A stretch of 64,000 nucleotides of DNA, taken from assembly GCF_900129685.1 (NCBI RefSeq), contig NZ_FQWM01000004.1, positions 188,501 to 252,500 on the forward strand. The letters are read 5' to 3'. Position 1 is the stretch's first letter; each line of letters starts with the position of its first letter. Positions 53,295 through 62,722 of this stretch are shown piece by piece. The DNA comes from Cognatishimia maritima. GTDB lineage: Bacteria > Pseudomonadota > Alphaproteobacteria > Rhodobacterales > Rhodobacteraceae. The notes under the pieces were generated by a model. The model searched no databases and was not told where the DNA came from. It saw only the letters and a list, made by a program, of their open reading frames with translations. A program made the translations under genes and the position numbers.

Positions 53295-53963
53295 ATGTCG
53301 ACTATTGTCAACGATATGCTCGAAATCATCAGCGCAACTTTTGCGAACGATGCGTGGATGATGAGCGAAGCCTTTCAAGGGCCAGCGGCCTGGATCATGG
53401 GAGGGCTGATTACCGTATTGGGCGGTCTATTTTTTCTGTACCTTTACAAGCACATCCCATGGGTTGAGAGAAATTTTGAATCCACGATCATGGTGTCAAC
53501 ATACCTGTTGATAGGGACCATTATCTTTGTCGAAGTGTTCCGGCGGTTTGTGTTGGGTGTGCAGGCCCCGTGGTCCACGACCATTCCACCATTTTTGTTC
53601 CTGATCATGACATGGTTTGGTTGCGCCTATAACGTGAAGCTGCGCACGCACCTCGCTTTTGCCGAGTTCAGGGCAAACATGCCGCGTGGCATGCAATTCG
53701 CCTGCCTGACGCTGGATTTCATCCTTTGGCTGGGTTTCTCATGGGTCGTGATCACAACCTCGACGCAGGTTGCCATGAACTCGGCTTCGAACTTCCAGAT
53801 CTTGCTGGGCACAGACAACATCCTTCAGTGGTGGTTCCTTGTGTCGGTCCCCTTGGCCTTTGTGCTGGTGACCGGGCGCGCGATGGAAAATTACCTTGAA
53901 GACATCGAGAACCTGCGCAGCGGTGAGCCGCTGATCAAGCAGGCCGCGATTGGCGAAGGCTGA
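53295..53963 (+). CDS. TRAP transporter small permease (DctQ)
   Basis: 222 residues with four predicted membrane helices (WIMGGLITVLGGLFFLYLY, then TIMVSTYLLIGTIIFVEVFRRFVLG, an internal one, and LVSVPLAFVLVTGRAME). DctQ helps assemble DctM in the inner membrane. It is placed between the binding protein and the large permease, as in most TRAP operons. GGGAGGAG precedes the ATG. Its stop is 17 bases before dctM. Confidence 0.85.
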   Translation: MSTIVNDMLEIISATFANDAWMMSEAFQGPAAWIMGGLITVLGGLFFLYLYKHIPWVERNFESTIMVSTYLLIGTIIFVEVFRRFVLGVQAPWSTTIPPFLFLIMTWFGCAYNVKLRTHLAFAEFRANMPRGMQFACLTLDFILWLGFSWVVITTSTQVAMNSASNFQILLGTDNILQWWFLVSVPLAFVLVTGRAMENYLEDIENLRSGEPLIKQAAIGEG

Positions 53964-53980
53964 GGGAAGGAATTGGAACA

Positions 53981-55345
53981 ATGACGGACAGTACTTGGAT
54001 TACAATCATCTCTCTTGGGGTGACCTTCTTTTTCATGCTCGGCGTGCCGGTTTTTCTGGTGATCGGCTATTGGGTGATCGGCATGAGCTTTGTGCTCGGC
54101 CTGCCTTTGATCAACACCGGGGCAGCATTGGGGGACGTCTTTACGGACGGTTTTGCCCTGTTGGCGATGCCGCTCTTTATTCTGACGGGGGACTTGATCA
54201 ACCGATCTGGGATTGCGCGGCGTTTGTCGGACTTTGCCTATTCGTGCCTTGGCTGGCTACGGGGCGGTCTGGCGATGGCTTCACTTGGGGCGTGCGGTCT
54301 CTTCGCTGCGATCTCGGGATCGAACTCGGCCACGACAGCGACCATCGGTTCCATGTTGCACCCGGAAATGGTGAAAGGTGGCTATGACGAGCGCTTTTCT
54401 GCGGCGACCGCAGCAGCAGGTGGTACGGTTGGGATCATCATCCCGCCCTCAATCATCTTCATCGTTTATGGCTTCTTGTTGAACCTGCCGATTTCAGAGC
54501 TTTTCGTGGCTGGGATCATTCCCGGGGCCATGATGGTCTTTGCCATGATGGCGGTGGCTTTTGTGATTTGTACGCGCAATGGCTGGGGTTACCTGATCAA
54601 ACTGCAGTTTGGGCGCGTGTTCAAAACCGCTGTTGGAGCATGGCTTGGCTTCTTTGCCATCGGTCTGGTGCTTTGGGGCATCTATACCGGTAAGTTCTCT
54701 CCGACCGAAGCCGCGGGCGTGACCGTCGGTTTCTGTATCATCGTCGGATTTGTGTCTTTGCCGATCTTCAAGATGATGGGATCCCCATCAGAAGAGCGCG
54801 ATTTCTCAGAACGGGGGATTGGAGAGTATCTTGTGGTCAAAGGCTTTACGCCGTGGGAAGTGCCCTCGATCACGATGCGATCTGCCCAGATCGCTGGTAT
54901 TCTTGCACCGCTGATTGCCGTTTCTGTTGTGATGCAGCAGATCCTGTCGGTACTTGGGGCGCAAGAGATCATTGGTGATTTTGTGCGCGGCATGGGCGGT
55001 TACTACGCGGTTCTCTTTACCTCGATGGCGATTGTGTTTGTCGCCGGCATGGTGCTTGAATCTCTGCCTGTGACCATCATTCTGGCCCCGATTTTGGCCC
55101 CGATTGCCCATTCTGTCGGCGTTGAACCCGTACAGTTTGGTGTGATCTTCTTGGTCGGTGCTTCGATCGGCTTCATCACGCCGCCCTATGGGCTTAACCT
55201 TTATGTTGCGTCAGGCGTGACAGGGGTGCCATATTTCCGCTTGTTGCGGTACACGGTGCCTTACCTGTTCTCGCTGCTCGCGGTATGGATCATTGTCTCG
55301 CTGGTTCCAGCCTTGTCGACAATGTTGATCCCGGCAGCAGGTTAG
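53981..55345 (+). CDS. TRAP transporter large permease (DctM)
   Basis: 454 residues with about 12 to 13 membrane helices. The DctM signature LLAMPLFILTGDLINRSGIARRL, GAISGSNSATTATIGSMLHPEM (in the text AAISGSNSATTATIG), and VGIIIPPSIIFIVYGFLL are present, and GASIGFITPPYGLNLYVASG near the C-terminus. It moves the substrate with Na+ through the inner membrane using DctQ and DctP. The IclR regulator follows 26 bases after its stop, probably in the same operon. Confidence 0.95.
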   Translation: MTDSTWITIISLGVTFFFMLGVPVFLVIGYWVIGMSFVLGLPLINTGAALGDVFTDGFALLAMPLFILTGDLINRSGIARRLSDFAYSCLGWLRGGLAMASLGACGLFAAISGSNSATTATIGSMLHPEMVKGGYDERFSAATAAAGGTVGIIIPPSIIFIVYGFLLNLPISELFVAGIIPGAMMVFAMMAVAFVICTRNGWGYLIKLQFGRVFKTAVGAWLGFFAIGLVLWGIYTGKFSPTEAAGVTVGFCIIVGFVSLPIFKMMGSPSEERDFSERGIGEYLVVKGFTPWEVPSITMRSAQIAGILAPLIAVSVVMQQILSVLGAQEIIGDFVRGMGGYYAVLFTSMAIVFVAGMVLESLPVTIILAPILAPIAHSVGVEPVQFGVIFLVGASIGFITPPYGLNLYVASGVTGVPYFRLLRYTVPYLFSLLAVWIIVSLVPALSTMLIPAAG

Positions 55346-55371
55346 GACGCGATTAGAACGAAAGGGTAACC

Positions 55372-56142
55372 ATGGCTGACGGTACGGGCAAAGAAGGCGG
55401 AATTCCAACAAATCTGCGCTTATTGCTGGTACTGGAAGCCATGGCAAAGGCCGGGGTCCCTGTGACACCGACAGAGGTGAACCAACCCCTCGGCCTCCCC
55501 AAACCTACTATCCATCGGCTGTTTTCCACACTTGAAGCCGAAGGGTTTATCCAGCGCGAAATCGATGGACGGGCCTATTCGCCGGGGCTGCGGGTGCGGC
55601 AGATGTCGACCGGCATCATATCTTCCCTGCGCATTCGGACTGCACGCGTGGCTGTGCTGGCGAAATTGGCCGATCAGGTGGGAGAGACTTGTAATATCGC
55701 GCTCCCGGATCGCGACGCGATGATTTATCTGGATCGCGTGGAAACCAAATGGCCCCTGCGCATTCAGCTTCCTATCGGGACGCGTGTTCCTTTTTATTGC
55801 ACGGCATCTGGCAAGATGTATCTGAGTTCCTTGGATAACCGACATCTTAAAAACTACGCCAACGCAACGCCGATGGTGGCGAAGACCAAAGCGACCATCA
55901 CACGACCGGATACGCTGATCGAAGAAATCCGCAATATTCGCGAGGTTGGCTATTCTCTGGATCGTTGCGAATTCATGGACGGGATGACGGCTGTGGCGGT
56001 GCCCATACTTGATGGCAATGGCCGCCTTGTCTCGACGCTGTCCGTACACGCGCCAGAACAACGGTTCCCATTGCCGCGCGCCGTGGAATACGTGGGTCTT
56101 CTGCAAGAGTGCGCGACGCAATTGTCCGATCTGCTTCACTAA
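55372..56142 (+). CDS. IclR-family transcriptional regulator
   Basis: 256 residues: an N-terminal winged helix-turn-helix (LRLLLVLEAMAKAGVPVTPTEVNQPLGLPKPTIHRLFSTLE) followed by the IclR effector-binding GAF-like domain (GETCNIALPDRDAMIYLDRVE, then RVPFYCTASGKMYLS and GYSLDRCEFMDGMTAVAVPI). It lies just after the TRAP permease genes and is thus likely to control them and the divergent oxidoreductase. The effector is unknown. The gap of 137 bases to speA separates the two systems. Confidence 0.9.
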   Translation: MADGTGKEGGIPTNLRLLLVLEAMAKAGVPVTPTEVNQPLGLPKPTIHRLFSTLEAEGFIQREIDGRAYSPGLRVRQMSTGIISSLRIRTARVAVLAKLADQVGETCNIALPDRDAMIYLDRVETKWPLRIQLPIGTRVPFYCTASGKMYLSSLDNRHLKNYANATPMVAKTKATITRPDTLIEEIRNIREVGYSLDRCEFMDGMTAVAVPILDGNGRLVSTLSVHAPEQRFPLPRAVEYVGLLQECATQLSDLLH

Positions 56143-56279
56143 ATTGAGCCAAAGCCCTCTGCGATCTGCCTTCGCTTTGCATCGCGTGAAGATGAGACTT
56201 TTTGCTTGGAAAAATTGCGATTCCCCCCTACACCGCGCCATCTAATGCGCGTCTCAGTCTGTCACCGGAGGGCACTGAA

Positions 56280-58166
56280 TTGAACAAAACTTACGCCGTG
56301 CCGCATGACATCTATGGGATCAACAAATGGGGCCGTGATCTGATCGTCGTCGACGACGCGGGAGAGATCGCGCTTAAGAACCCGATGAACCCCTCAGCGC
56401 CGGCTGTCAGCTTGCCGGATATTCTGGAGGATCTGGACGATCGCGGCATTCAGGTGCCAATAGTGTTGCGCGTCTCGTCCTATCTGGAGCACGAAATTCG
56501 CCACATGAACGAATGCTTCCAACAGGCGATTGAACGGGTTGGCTTTCAGGGTAAATATCGCGGTGTGTTCCCGATCAAGGTGAACCAACAGGCGCAGGTT
56601 GTCGACCGCATCGTCGAATTCGGTCGGCCATATGATTACGGGCTAGAGGCAGGTTCTAAACCAGAGCTGGTGATTGCGCTTGCGCATCGTTTGGCCAAAG
56701 ACGCGCTGATTGTCTGTAATGGCATCAAAGACGAAGAATTCATCCGCCTCGCCATTCTGTCGCGCAAGCTGGGTTTTAACACGGTCATCGTGCTCGAAAG
56801 CCCGAAAGAGGTCGAAACGGTCATTGAAGTCGCCAGCGAATTGGACGTCGATCCGATGCTTGGCGTGCGCGTGAAGCTGACCAACCAAATTTCCGGGAAA
56901 TGGGAAAAAAGTTCTGGTGACCGCTCTGCTTTTGGGCTGAACACGGACCAGCTTGTGTCTATGGTCGACAAGCTGCGCGATGCAGGCCTGTTGCATTGTC
57001 TTAAGTTGCAGCACAGCCACCTTGGCAGTCAGGTGCCCGATGTGAACGACGTGCGCCGCGCTGTGAACGAAGCGTGCCGGTTCTATACAGAACTGACAGG
57101 CGAAGGCGTGCCACTAACCCATCTTGATTTGGGCGGCGGTCTGGGTGTCGATTACACCGGCGAAAAGCGGGCGACGGAAAGCTCGATCAACTATACCATG
57201 CGTGAATATTGCACCAATGTCGTTGAGACGGTGAAATACGCAATGGACGAAGCAGGTGTGGATCACCCGACGCTGGTAACGGAAAGCGGCCGCGCGGTTG
57301 TGGCGACGTCGTCGATGCTGATCTTCAACGTTCTGGAGGCCACGCATTACGATGCGCCGACCGCTCCCAAAGCCCAAGAGAACGACCACCACCTGATCTC
57401 TGACCTGCTTGCGATCACGGAGTATATTTCTGGCGAACGCCTGCAAGAGTGCTGGAACGACGCCAACTTCTACCGCAACGAATTACGCGCGCTGTTTCAC
57501 CGCGGTTCCATTGACCTGCGGCAGATGGCACGGGCCGAACGGATTTATCTGCACCTAATGGCGCGGATCAAACAGCATGCGGGCTTTGATGATATCGCCA
57601 TCAGCGACGACCAGCTGACCCAGTTGGCCGACATCTATCACTGCAACTTTTCGCTGTTCCAATCCTTGCCAGACGTCTGGGCCATCGACCAGCTGCACCC
57701 GATTGTGCCGTTGCAGATGCTGCACACTCCGCCGGATCGCCATGCCGTGTTGACAGACATCACCTGTGACAGCGATGGGAAAGTGGATCGCTTTATTCTG
57801 GCCGATGGCGTCAAGCGGTCCTTGCCGGTCCACACCCTGCCCGAAAACAAACCATATTATCTGGGTGTTTTCTTTGTTGGCGCTTATCAGGAAACTCTGG
57901 GTGACTTGCACAACCTTTTTGGCGACACCAATGTGGTGACCATCGATCTGCGTGACGACGGTGGCTTTGACCTCTTGCACGAACAGGAAGGCGACACCAT
58001 CTCCGAGGTCATGTCCTATGTCGAGTTTGACCCACAAGATTGCGTTGCCGAATTCCGCAAGATGGTGGACGAGGCGATCTCGACCCGCCGCATTAAGTCA
58101 AAAGACCGCAAAGTCTTGATGGATGCTTATCGCGAGTCCATCAATGGCTACACTTATTATGAATGA
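56280..58166 (+). CDS. speA: Biosynthetic arginine decarboxylase
   Basis: 628 residues from a TTG at 56280, chosen because GGAGGG (56267-56272) is seven bases upstream; the frame extends back to 56202 without a ribosome site. The PLP-binding Lys is in VFPIKVNQQAQVV near residue 95, with HSHLGSQ and GGGLGVDY for the phosphate group. The enzyme decarboxylates arginine to agmatine. It is the first of four polyamine genes that all read the same way; its stop nearly touches the carboxynorspermidine synthase gene. Confidence 0.95.
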   Translation: MNKTYAVPHDIYGINKWGRDLIVVDDAGEIALKNPMNPSAPAVSLPDILEDLDDRGIQVPIVLRVSSYLEHEIRHMNECFQQAIERVGFQGKYRGVFPIKVNQQAQVVDRIVEFGRPYDYGLEAGSKPELVIALAHRLAKDALIVCNGIKDEEFIRLAILSRKLGFNTVIVLESPKEVETVIEVASELDVDPMLGVRVKLTNQISGKWEKSSGDRSAFGLNTDQLVSMVDKLRDAGLLHCLKLQHSHLGSQVPDVNDVRRAVNEACRFYTELTGEGVPLTHLDLGGGLGVDYTGEKRATESSINYTMREYCTNVVETVKYAMDEAGVDHPTLVTESGRAVVATSSMLIFNVLEATHYDAPTAPKAQENDHHLISDLLAITEYISGERLQECWNDANFYRNELRALFHRGSIDLRQMARAERIYLHLMARIKQHAGFDDIAISDDQLTQLADIYHCNFSLFQSLPDVWAIDQLHPIVPLQMLHTPPDRHAVLTDITCDSDGKVDRFILADGVKRSLPVHTLPENKPYYLGVFFVGAYQETLGDLHNLFGDTNVVTIDLRDDGGFDLLHEQEGDTISEVMSYVEFDPQDCVAEFRKMVDEAISTRRIKSKDRKVLMDAYRESINGYTYYE

Positions 58167-58201
58167 TCACCAATCAACCTTGGAACCATGGGGGAATGAG
58201 T

Positions 58202-59413
58202 ATGGGTAAAACACTCGTCGTTGGGGCAGGGGGCGTGTCGCACGCAGCCGTCCACAAAATGGCAATGAATGCTGACATTTTTACCGAGATCACCCTCGCC
58301 AGTCGGACCAAGTCGAAATGCGACGCAATTGCTGCTTCGGTTAAGGAGCGCGTGGGTGTTGAGATCAAAACCGCAGAACTGGACGCCAATGATGTCGCAG
58401 CGACAGTGGCCCTGATCAAGGAAACGGGTGCTGAGATCCTCGTGAACCTCGCGCTGCCCTATCAGGATCTGGTTCTGATGGATGCGTGTCTAGAGGCGGG
58501 CTGCCACTATCTGGACACCGCGAACTACGAACCCGAAGATGTCGCCAAATTCGAATATCACTGGCAATGGGCCTATCAGGACAAATTCAAAGAGGCCGGC
58601 CTGACGGCGATCCTCGGTTCTGGATTTGATCCGGGGGTGACCTCTGTTTTTGCCACGTGGCTCAAAAAGCACAAGCTGGACACCATCCGCCAGATTGATG
58701 TGCTGGATGCCAACGGCGGTGACAATGGCCAAGCCTTCGCTACGAACTTCAACCCGGAAATCAACCTACGTGAAGTGCTGGCAGAGGTGCGCCATTGGGA
58801 AAATGGCGAGTGGCTGACAAGCCCGGCGATGTCGACCAAGGTGGAATTCGACTTCCCCGGCGTGGGCGTGAAAAACATGTACCAGATGTATCACGAGGAG
58901 TTGGAGTCGCTCTCTACCCACTTCCCCGAGATCGAGCGCGCGCGTTTCTGGATGACCTTCGGCGATGCCTACATCATGCACGCCAAAGTGCTGGAAAATG
59001 TCGGCATGACCCGGATTGATCCGGTGATGCATGACGGCAAAGAGATCATCCCGATCCAGTTCCTGAAAACCCTGCTGCCTGATCCGGGCGATCTGGGCGC
59101 GCTGACCAAGGGCAAAGCCTGCATTGGCGATATCGCGACCGGTCAGGCCAAGGATGGTTCAGGCGAAAAAACCTATTACATCTACAACATCTGTGACCAC
59201 GAAGAATGCTACGCCGAAGTGGGTTCGCAAGCCGTGTCCTACACCACTGGTGTGCCCGCCATGATTGGCGCGGCGCAGCTTTTGAAAGGCAACTGGAAAG
59301 AACCGGGCGTCTGGAACATGGAGCAACTCGACCCGGATGATTTCATGGACATGCTCAACACCCAGGGTCTGCCTTGGCAGGTGCATGAACTCGACGGTCC
59401 AGTTGAATTCTAA
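58202..59413 (+). CDS. Carboxynorspermidine/carboxyspermidine synthase (saccharopine-dehydrogenase-like)
   Basis: 403 residues from ATG 58202, eight bases after GGGGGA; the ORF itself begins at 58163 and overlaps speA. The NADPH-binding Rossmann start is TLVVGAGGVSHAAVHKMA, and CHYLDTANYEPED, the ILGSGFDPGVTSVFATW segment and TYYIYNICDHEECYAE near the C-terminus are typical of the Lys1-like CASDH group. It reductively couples aspartate beta-semialdehyde with putrescine (or diaminopropane). A hairpin and a dispersed repeat lie before nspC. Confidence 0.9.
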   Translation: MGKTLVVGAGGVSHAAVHKMAMNADIFTEITLASRTKSKCDAIAASVKERVGVEIKTAELDANDVAATVALIKETGAEILVNLALPYQDLVLMDACLEAGCHYLDTANYEPEDVAKFEYHWQWAYQDKFKEAGLTAILGSGFDPGVTSVFATWLKKHKLDTIRQIDVLDANGGDNGQAFATNFNPEINLREVLAEVRHWENGEWLTSPAMSTKVEFDFPGVGVKNMYQMYHEELESLSTHFPEIERARFWMTFGDAYIMHAKVLENVGMTRIDPVMHDGKEIIPIQFLKTLLPDPGDLGALTKGKACIGDIATGQAKDGSGEKTYYIYNICDHEECYAEVGSQAVSYTTGVPAMIGAAQLLKGNWKEPGVWNMEQLDPDDFMDMLNTQGLPWQVHELDGPVEF

Positions 59414-59422
59414 ACGACAAAC

Positions 59423-59444
59423 GGGGCGCTCATGGCAGCGCCCC
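59423..59444 (+). terminator. Stem-loop after the carboxynorspermidine synthase gene
   Basis: A perfect 8-bp stem (GGGGCGCT 59423-59430 with AGCGCCCC 59437-59444) with a six-base loop, nine bases after the stop. Only a weak T-rich tail follows, so it may be a partial terminator or an mRNA 3' stabiliser ahead of nspC. Confidence 0.5.
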
Positions 59445-59446
59445 TG

Positions 59447-59468
59447 TTCACCTTTGCAAAAATACTCC
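59447..59468 (-). repeat. Dispersed 22-nt repeat, copy C
   Basis: On the minus strand this reads GGAGTATTTTTGCAAAGGTGAA. It matches copy A (18522-18543) with two mismatches and copy B (44354-44375) with four. It lies right behind the stem-loop that follows the carboxynorspermidine synthase gene. Confidence 0.6.
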
Positions 59469-59535
59469 GGGGGAGGGCGCATTCCAAAAATGCGACCTTG
59501 GGGGCAGAGCCCCGCAGCCTCCGAAAGGAGGCGTA

Positions 59536-60705
59536 ATGTCTGACATGATGACCACCCAGGCTGGCGATCCCGGAGCCTTTGCCGAGTTTGACCTTAGCCG
59601 TGTGCCGTCCCCAAGTTTCGTTGTGGACGCGGCCAAGGTTGAAGCCAACCTGCAAATTCTGAAAGATGTCTCTGATCGCTCTGGGGCCAAAGTTCTGGCA
59701 GCGTTAAAGGCTTTTTCGATGTATGCGCTGGCGCCTCTGGTGCGCCAATACCTGCCCGGCATCTGCGCCAGTGGTATTTATGAAGCGCGTCTGGCACGTG
59801 AGGAATACGGCGGCGAGGTCGCAACCTTTTGTGCAGGCTACAAAGACAGCGACATAGATGAGATCATCGCGCTGTCAGACCACGTGATCTTTAACAGCCC
59901 GGCGCAAAAAGATCGGTTTCTTGCCAAATGTCAGGCCGCTGGGGTTGAGGTTGGGCTGCGCATCAACCCGCAATATTCTGTGGGGGAGGTTGCGAAATAC
60001 GACCCCTCTGCGCCGTGTTCTCGGCTGGGGACGCCGATCAGCCAGCTGACGCCAGAGGCCCTAAACGGGGTGGACGGCATTCACATCCACACGCTGTGTG
60101 AACAGGGCGTTCAGCCCCTGATGCACATCTGGTCTGCGGTTGAATACAAGCTACAGCCCTATTTCAAGCAATTGAAATGGTTGAATTTTGGCGGTGGTCA
60201 TCACATCACCCGCGCGGATTACGACCGCGACGTGCTGATCTATCTGCTTAAAGATATCCGCACCAAATATGACATCGACGTGATCATAGAACCGGGCGAA
60301 GCTGTGGCTTTGGATGCTGGTATTTTGGTGGGCGAGGTGCTTGATACCTTCACCAACGACACGCAAATCGCCATCACGGATATCTCAGCAACCTGCCATA
60401 TGCCCGATGTGATTGAAGCGCCCTACCGGCCAGCCCTTTTGGGTGAAGTCGAACAAGGCGAAACCTATCGCCTTGGGGGGCCGTCCTGCCTCGCAGGCGA
60501 TGTGATCGGCGACTACACTTGGCCGGGACCTCTTAAAGTCGGTCAACGGTTCGCGTTTCTGGATCAAGCGCATTATTCGATGGTCAAAACCAACACCTTC
60601 AACGGCGTGCCACTGCCCTCCATCGCGCTCTGGGACAGCCGTTCGGATGATCTGAAGATGATCCGGGAATTCAGCTACGAAGATTTCAAAGGACGCCTGT
60701 CATGA
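59536..60705 (+). CDS. nspC: Carboxynorspermidine decarboxylase
   Basis: 389 residues of the alanine-racemase-fold PLP decarboxylases. The PLP Lys is in AKVLAALKAFSMYALA near residue 55 (the family K-F-S motif), with GLRINPQYSVGEVAKYDPSAPCSRLG, GGGHHITRADYD, IEPGEAVALDAG and the catalytic Cys region GPSCLAGDVIGDY as characteristic NspC blocks. It decarboxylates carboxy(nor)spermidine to (nor)spermidine. GGAGG precedes the ATG. Its stop overlaps the agmatinase start by four bases (ATGA). Confidence 0.94.
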   Translation: MSDMMTTQAGDPGAFAEFDLSRVPSPSFVVDAAKVEANLQILKDVSDRSGAKVLAALKAFSMYALAPLVRQYLPGICASGIYEARLAREEYGGEVATFCAGYKDSDIDEIIALSDHVIFNSPAQKDRFLAKCQAAGVEVGLRINPQYSVGEVAKYDPSAPCSRLGTPISQLTPEALNGVDGIHIHTLCEQGVQPLMHIWSAVEYKLQPYFKQLKWLNFGGGHHITRADYDRDVLIYLLKDIRTKYDIDVIIEPGEAVALDAGILVGEVLDTFTNDTQIAITDISATCHMPDVIEAPYRPALLGEVEQGETYRLGGPSCLAGDVIGDYTWPGPLKVGQRFAFLDQAHYSMVKTNTFNGVPLPSIALWDSRSDDLKMIREFSYEDFKGRLS

Positions 60706-61544
60706 GCATCTTTCTGGACAGTGAACTATCGCATGAAGAACGCACCGAAGATGCCAAATTCCGCATCATTCCGGTGCCCCTTGAACGAACGGTCTCCTAT
60801 GGCTCTGGCACTGAAGGCGGACCTGCAGCCATCATCGACGCGTCCAACGAACTTGAGCGGATCACCGTTGGCAAAGAGCCCTGCGCGGAGGGTATTTTCA
60901 CCGAAGCCCCCGTCGATTGTTCGGGCGACTTGCCAGAGGTCATGGAGCGCATCGCAGCGCGAACCCAAGCCGCTGTTGAGGCTGGCAAAGTTCCAGTTAC
61001 GCTGGGCGGAGAACACTCCCTGTCTTATGGCGCAGTCATGGGGGTCGCGCGCGCGCTGAAGCGCCCGATTGGGATCGTGCAAATTGACGCCCACGCAGAT
61101 CTACGCGTCGCCTATCAGGACAATAAACACAGCCACGCGTCGGTGATGCATCTGCTCAGCGAAGAAGGTATCCGCCTCGCTCAATTTGGTGTCCGCGCGC
61201 TGTGTCAGCAAGAATCCGACAGTCGTGTCGCCAATGACATTTTCTTCAAAGATGCCGAAGACCTCGTGGTTGGTAATTTGCATGCCGTCGATCTGCCAGA
61301 GGACTTTCCCGAAGACGTCTATGTCAGCTTTGATGTGGACGGACTGGACCCAAGCCAAATGCCTGCCACCGGTACGCCGGTTCCGGGCGGGCTTGGGTAT
61401 TATCAGGCGCTCAGGCTGGTAGAACATGCCCTTAAGGGTCGACGTTGCGTGGGGCTGGATGTGGTGGAACTGGCCCCAGATGGAAATGCTGCGTGGGATT
61501 TCACAGCGGCGCAAATCGTGTATCGGTTGATGGCAGCGTGTTGA
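60702..61544 (+). CDS. speB: Agmatinase
   Basis: 280 residues of the ureohydrolase family. Binuclear Mn2+ ligands are in GGEHSLSYG, QIDAHADLR and the FDVDGLDPS motif near residue 210. It hydrolyses agmatine to putrescine and urea, connecting speA with the carboxy(nor)spermidine steps. It is translationally coupled to nspC by a four-base overlap. An arginase or guanidinobutyrase identity is less likely given the cluster. Confidence 0.93.
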   Translation: MSIFLDSELSHEERTEDAKFRIIPVPLERTVSYGSGTEGGPAAIIDASNELERITVGKEPCAEGIFTEAPVDCSGDLPEVMERIAARTQAAVEAGKVPVTLGGEHSLSYGAVMGVARALKRPIGIVQIDAHADLRVAYQDNKHSHASVMHLLSEEGIRLAQFGVRALCQQESDSRVANDIFFKDAEDLVVGNLHAVDLPEDFPEDVYVSFDVDGLDPSQMPATGTPVPGGLGYYQALRLVEHALKGRRCVGLDVVELAPDGNAAWDFTAAQIVYRLMAAC

Positions 61545-61560
61545 TCAAGGGTCGCGCTAC

Positions 61561-62418
61561 CTATTTGTCCAGTGCGCCTCGGGCGTAGGCGCGGGCCAAT
61601 AGTCGCGCCACATCAGTGTCCCCATCTCCGTCCTCTATGGCCTCGCTCATCTGAGCCATCGTCAGCTCCAAAATGGGCGCAGAGATGCCGTATGACTCTG
61701 TGACAGCCGAAAAAACCCGCGCATCTTTCAGTGCTGACACGATATCAAATCCAACCGTATCGTCTTGCCCAAGGATTTTTTCGATCCGGTCGCGCACCAT
61801 GGGCATGCCAGCTGGGCCACCGCACAGAATACGGAGAACAGTTTCTAGCGGCAAACCCGCCCTTTGGGCCACAGGCAAGAACGTTCCCAGACCCGTCATA
61901 TAGACTTGGATCATGCCATTGTTGACGGTCTTCATCGCCAGCCCGGCCCCCAAAGGCCCGACATGAAATATCCGTTCCGATAGTGCTGCTAGATAGGTGC
62001 GGCTGCGCTCTGCGGCCTCAGGCTCACCGCCTATAAAGATGCCGCACTTGCCAGTTGCTACCAGTTCAGGCCCGCCCGAAATTGGGGCGTCAATTGCCGT
62101 AGCGCCTTTGTCCGAAAGCGCATTCATCCGCGTTCTCAGGACATCGGGCACAACTGTGCTGGTGTCGATGATCAATCGACCGGTGAGATCCAACTCCAAC
62201 AAGCGATCAAGGACATCGGCGACTGCCGTGTCGTCATAGAGGCTGAGGATCAGCGTCTCGCATCGCTTACAAAGTGTCTCGAGATCAGGCGCAGAGGCGA
62301 TGCCTTCGACCTCTCGTCGACTCCGTGTCCAACCTAGGACTGAATGACCCTGTTCAGACATGCGAAGAGCAATGGCGCTGCCCATTCGACCTAACCCAAC
62401 AACACCGACCTCTGACAT
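61561..62418 (-). CDS. Beta-hydroxyacid dehydrogenase (3-hydroxyisobutyrate dehydrogenase family)
   Basis: 285 residues from ATG 62418, with GAGGGGGG just before it. NAD(P) loop GVVGLGRMGSAIALRM, substrate loop DAPISGGPELVATG (DAPVSGG-like) and the catalytic Lys in MKTVNNGMI near residue 170. These enzymes oxidise small beta-hydroxyacids such as 3-hydroxyisobutyrate or tartronate semialdehyde. The actual substrate is unknown. It converges with speB (16 bases between stops). A small inverted repeat (AATCGT 62487-62492, ACGATT 62500-62505) upstream could be an operator. Confidence 0.87.
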   Translation of the reverse strand: MSEVGVVGLGRMGSAIALRMSEQGHSVLGWTRSRREVEGIASAPDLETLCKRCETLILSLYDDTAVADVLDRLLELDLTGRLIIDTSTVVPDVLRTRMNALSDKGATAIDAPISGGPELVATGKCGIFIGGEPEAAERSRTYLAALSERIFHVGPLGAGLAMKTVNNGMIQVYMTGLGTFLPVAQRAGLPLETVLRILCGGPAGMPMVRDRIEKILGQDDTVGFDIVSALKDARVFSAVTESYGISAPILELTMAQMSEAIEDGDGDTDVARLLARAYARGALDK

Positions 62419-62647
62419 TTGTGCCCCCCTCTGGAAATTCACTCTTTCACCAGTCAATCTATTGGCTTTCCAGCCAGCAAGATGTGAATCGTACATACCA
62501 CGATTGGTGTCTCGCTTTTAGCAATCTACCGTCTTTGTGTCTGAGTCACAGGAAAACCGGGGTGCTGTGAAGGGTGCAAAGACTGGAATTTGCAGAAGCA
62601 AATCGACCGCTCTTTGCGCGGGGGAAAGTCAAGCTCGGCTTTGAAGG

Positions 62648-62722
62648 TGGTGCTGCTGGGGAGGATTGAACTCCCGACCTCACCCTTACCAAGGGTGCGC
62701 TCTACCACTGAGCTACAGCAGC
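62648..62722 (-). tRNA. tRNA-Thr (anticodon GGU)
   Basis: On the minus strand the acceptor stem GCTGCTG (from 62722) pairs with CAGCAGC, D stem GCTC/GAGC, anticodon stem CACCC/GGGTG with loop TTGGTAA (anticodon GGT), T stem GGGAG/CTCCC with loop TTCAATC, discriminator A, and an encoded CCA at 62650-62648. All stems are perfectly paired, 75 bases in all. Confidence 0.98.

Noticed and set aside
62526-62708. A 60-residue minus-strand frame running through the tRNA
   Set aside because: Most of it is the tRNA-Thr sequence itself (the GEVGSSI-type peptide is a common false call across tRNAs).
62648-62722. tRNA-Thr as a possible integration site
   Set aside because: No integrase, direct repeat of the tRNA 3' end, or mobile genes were seen on either side.
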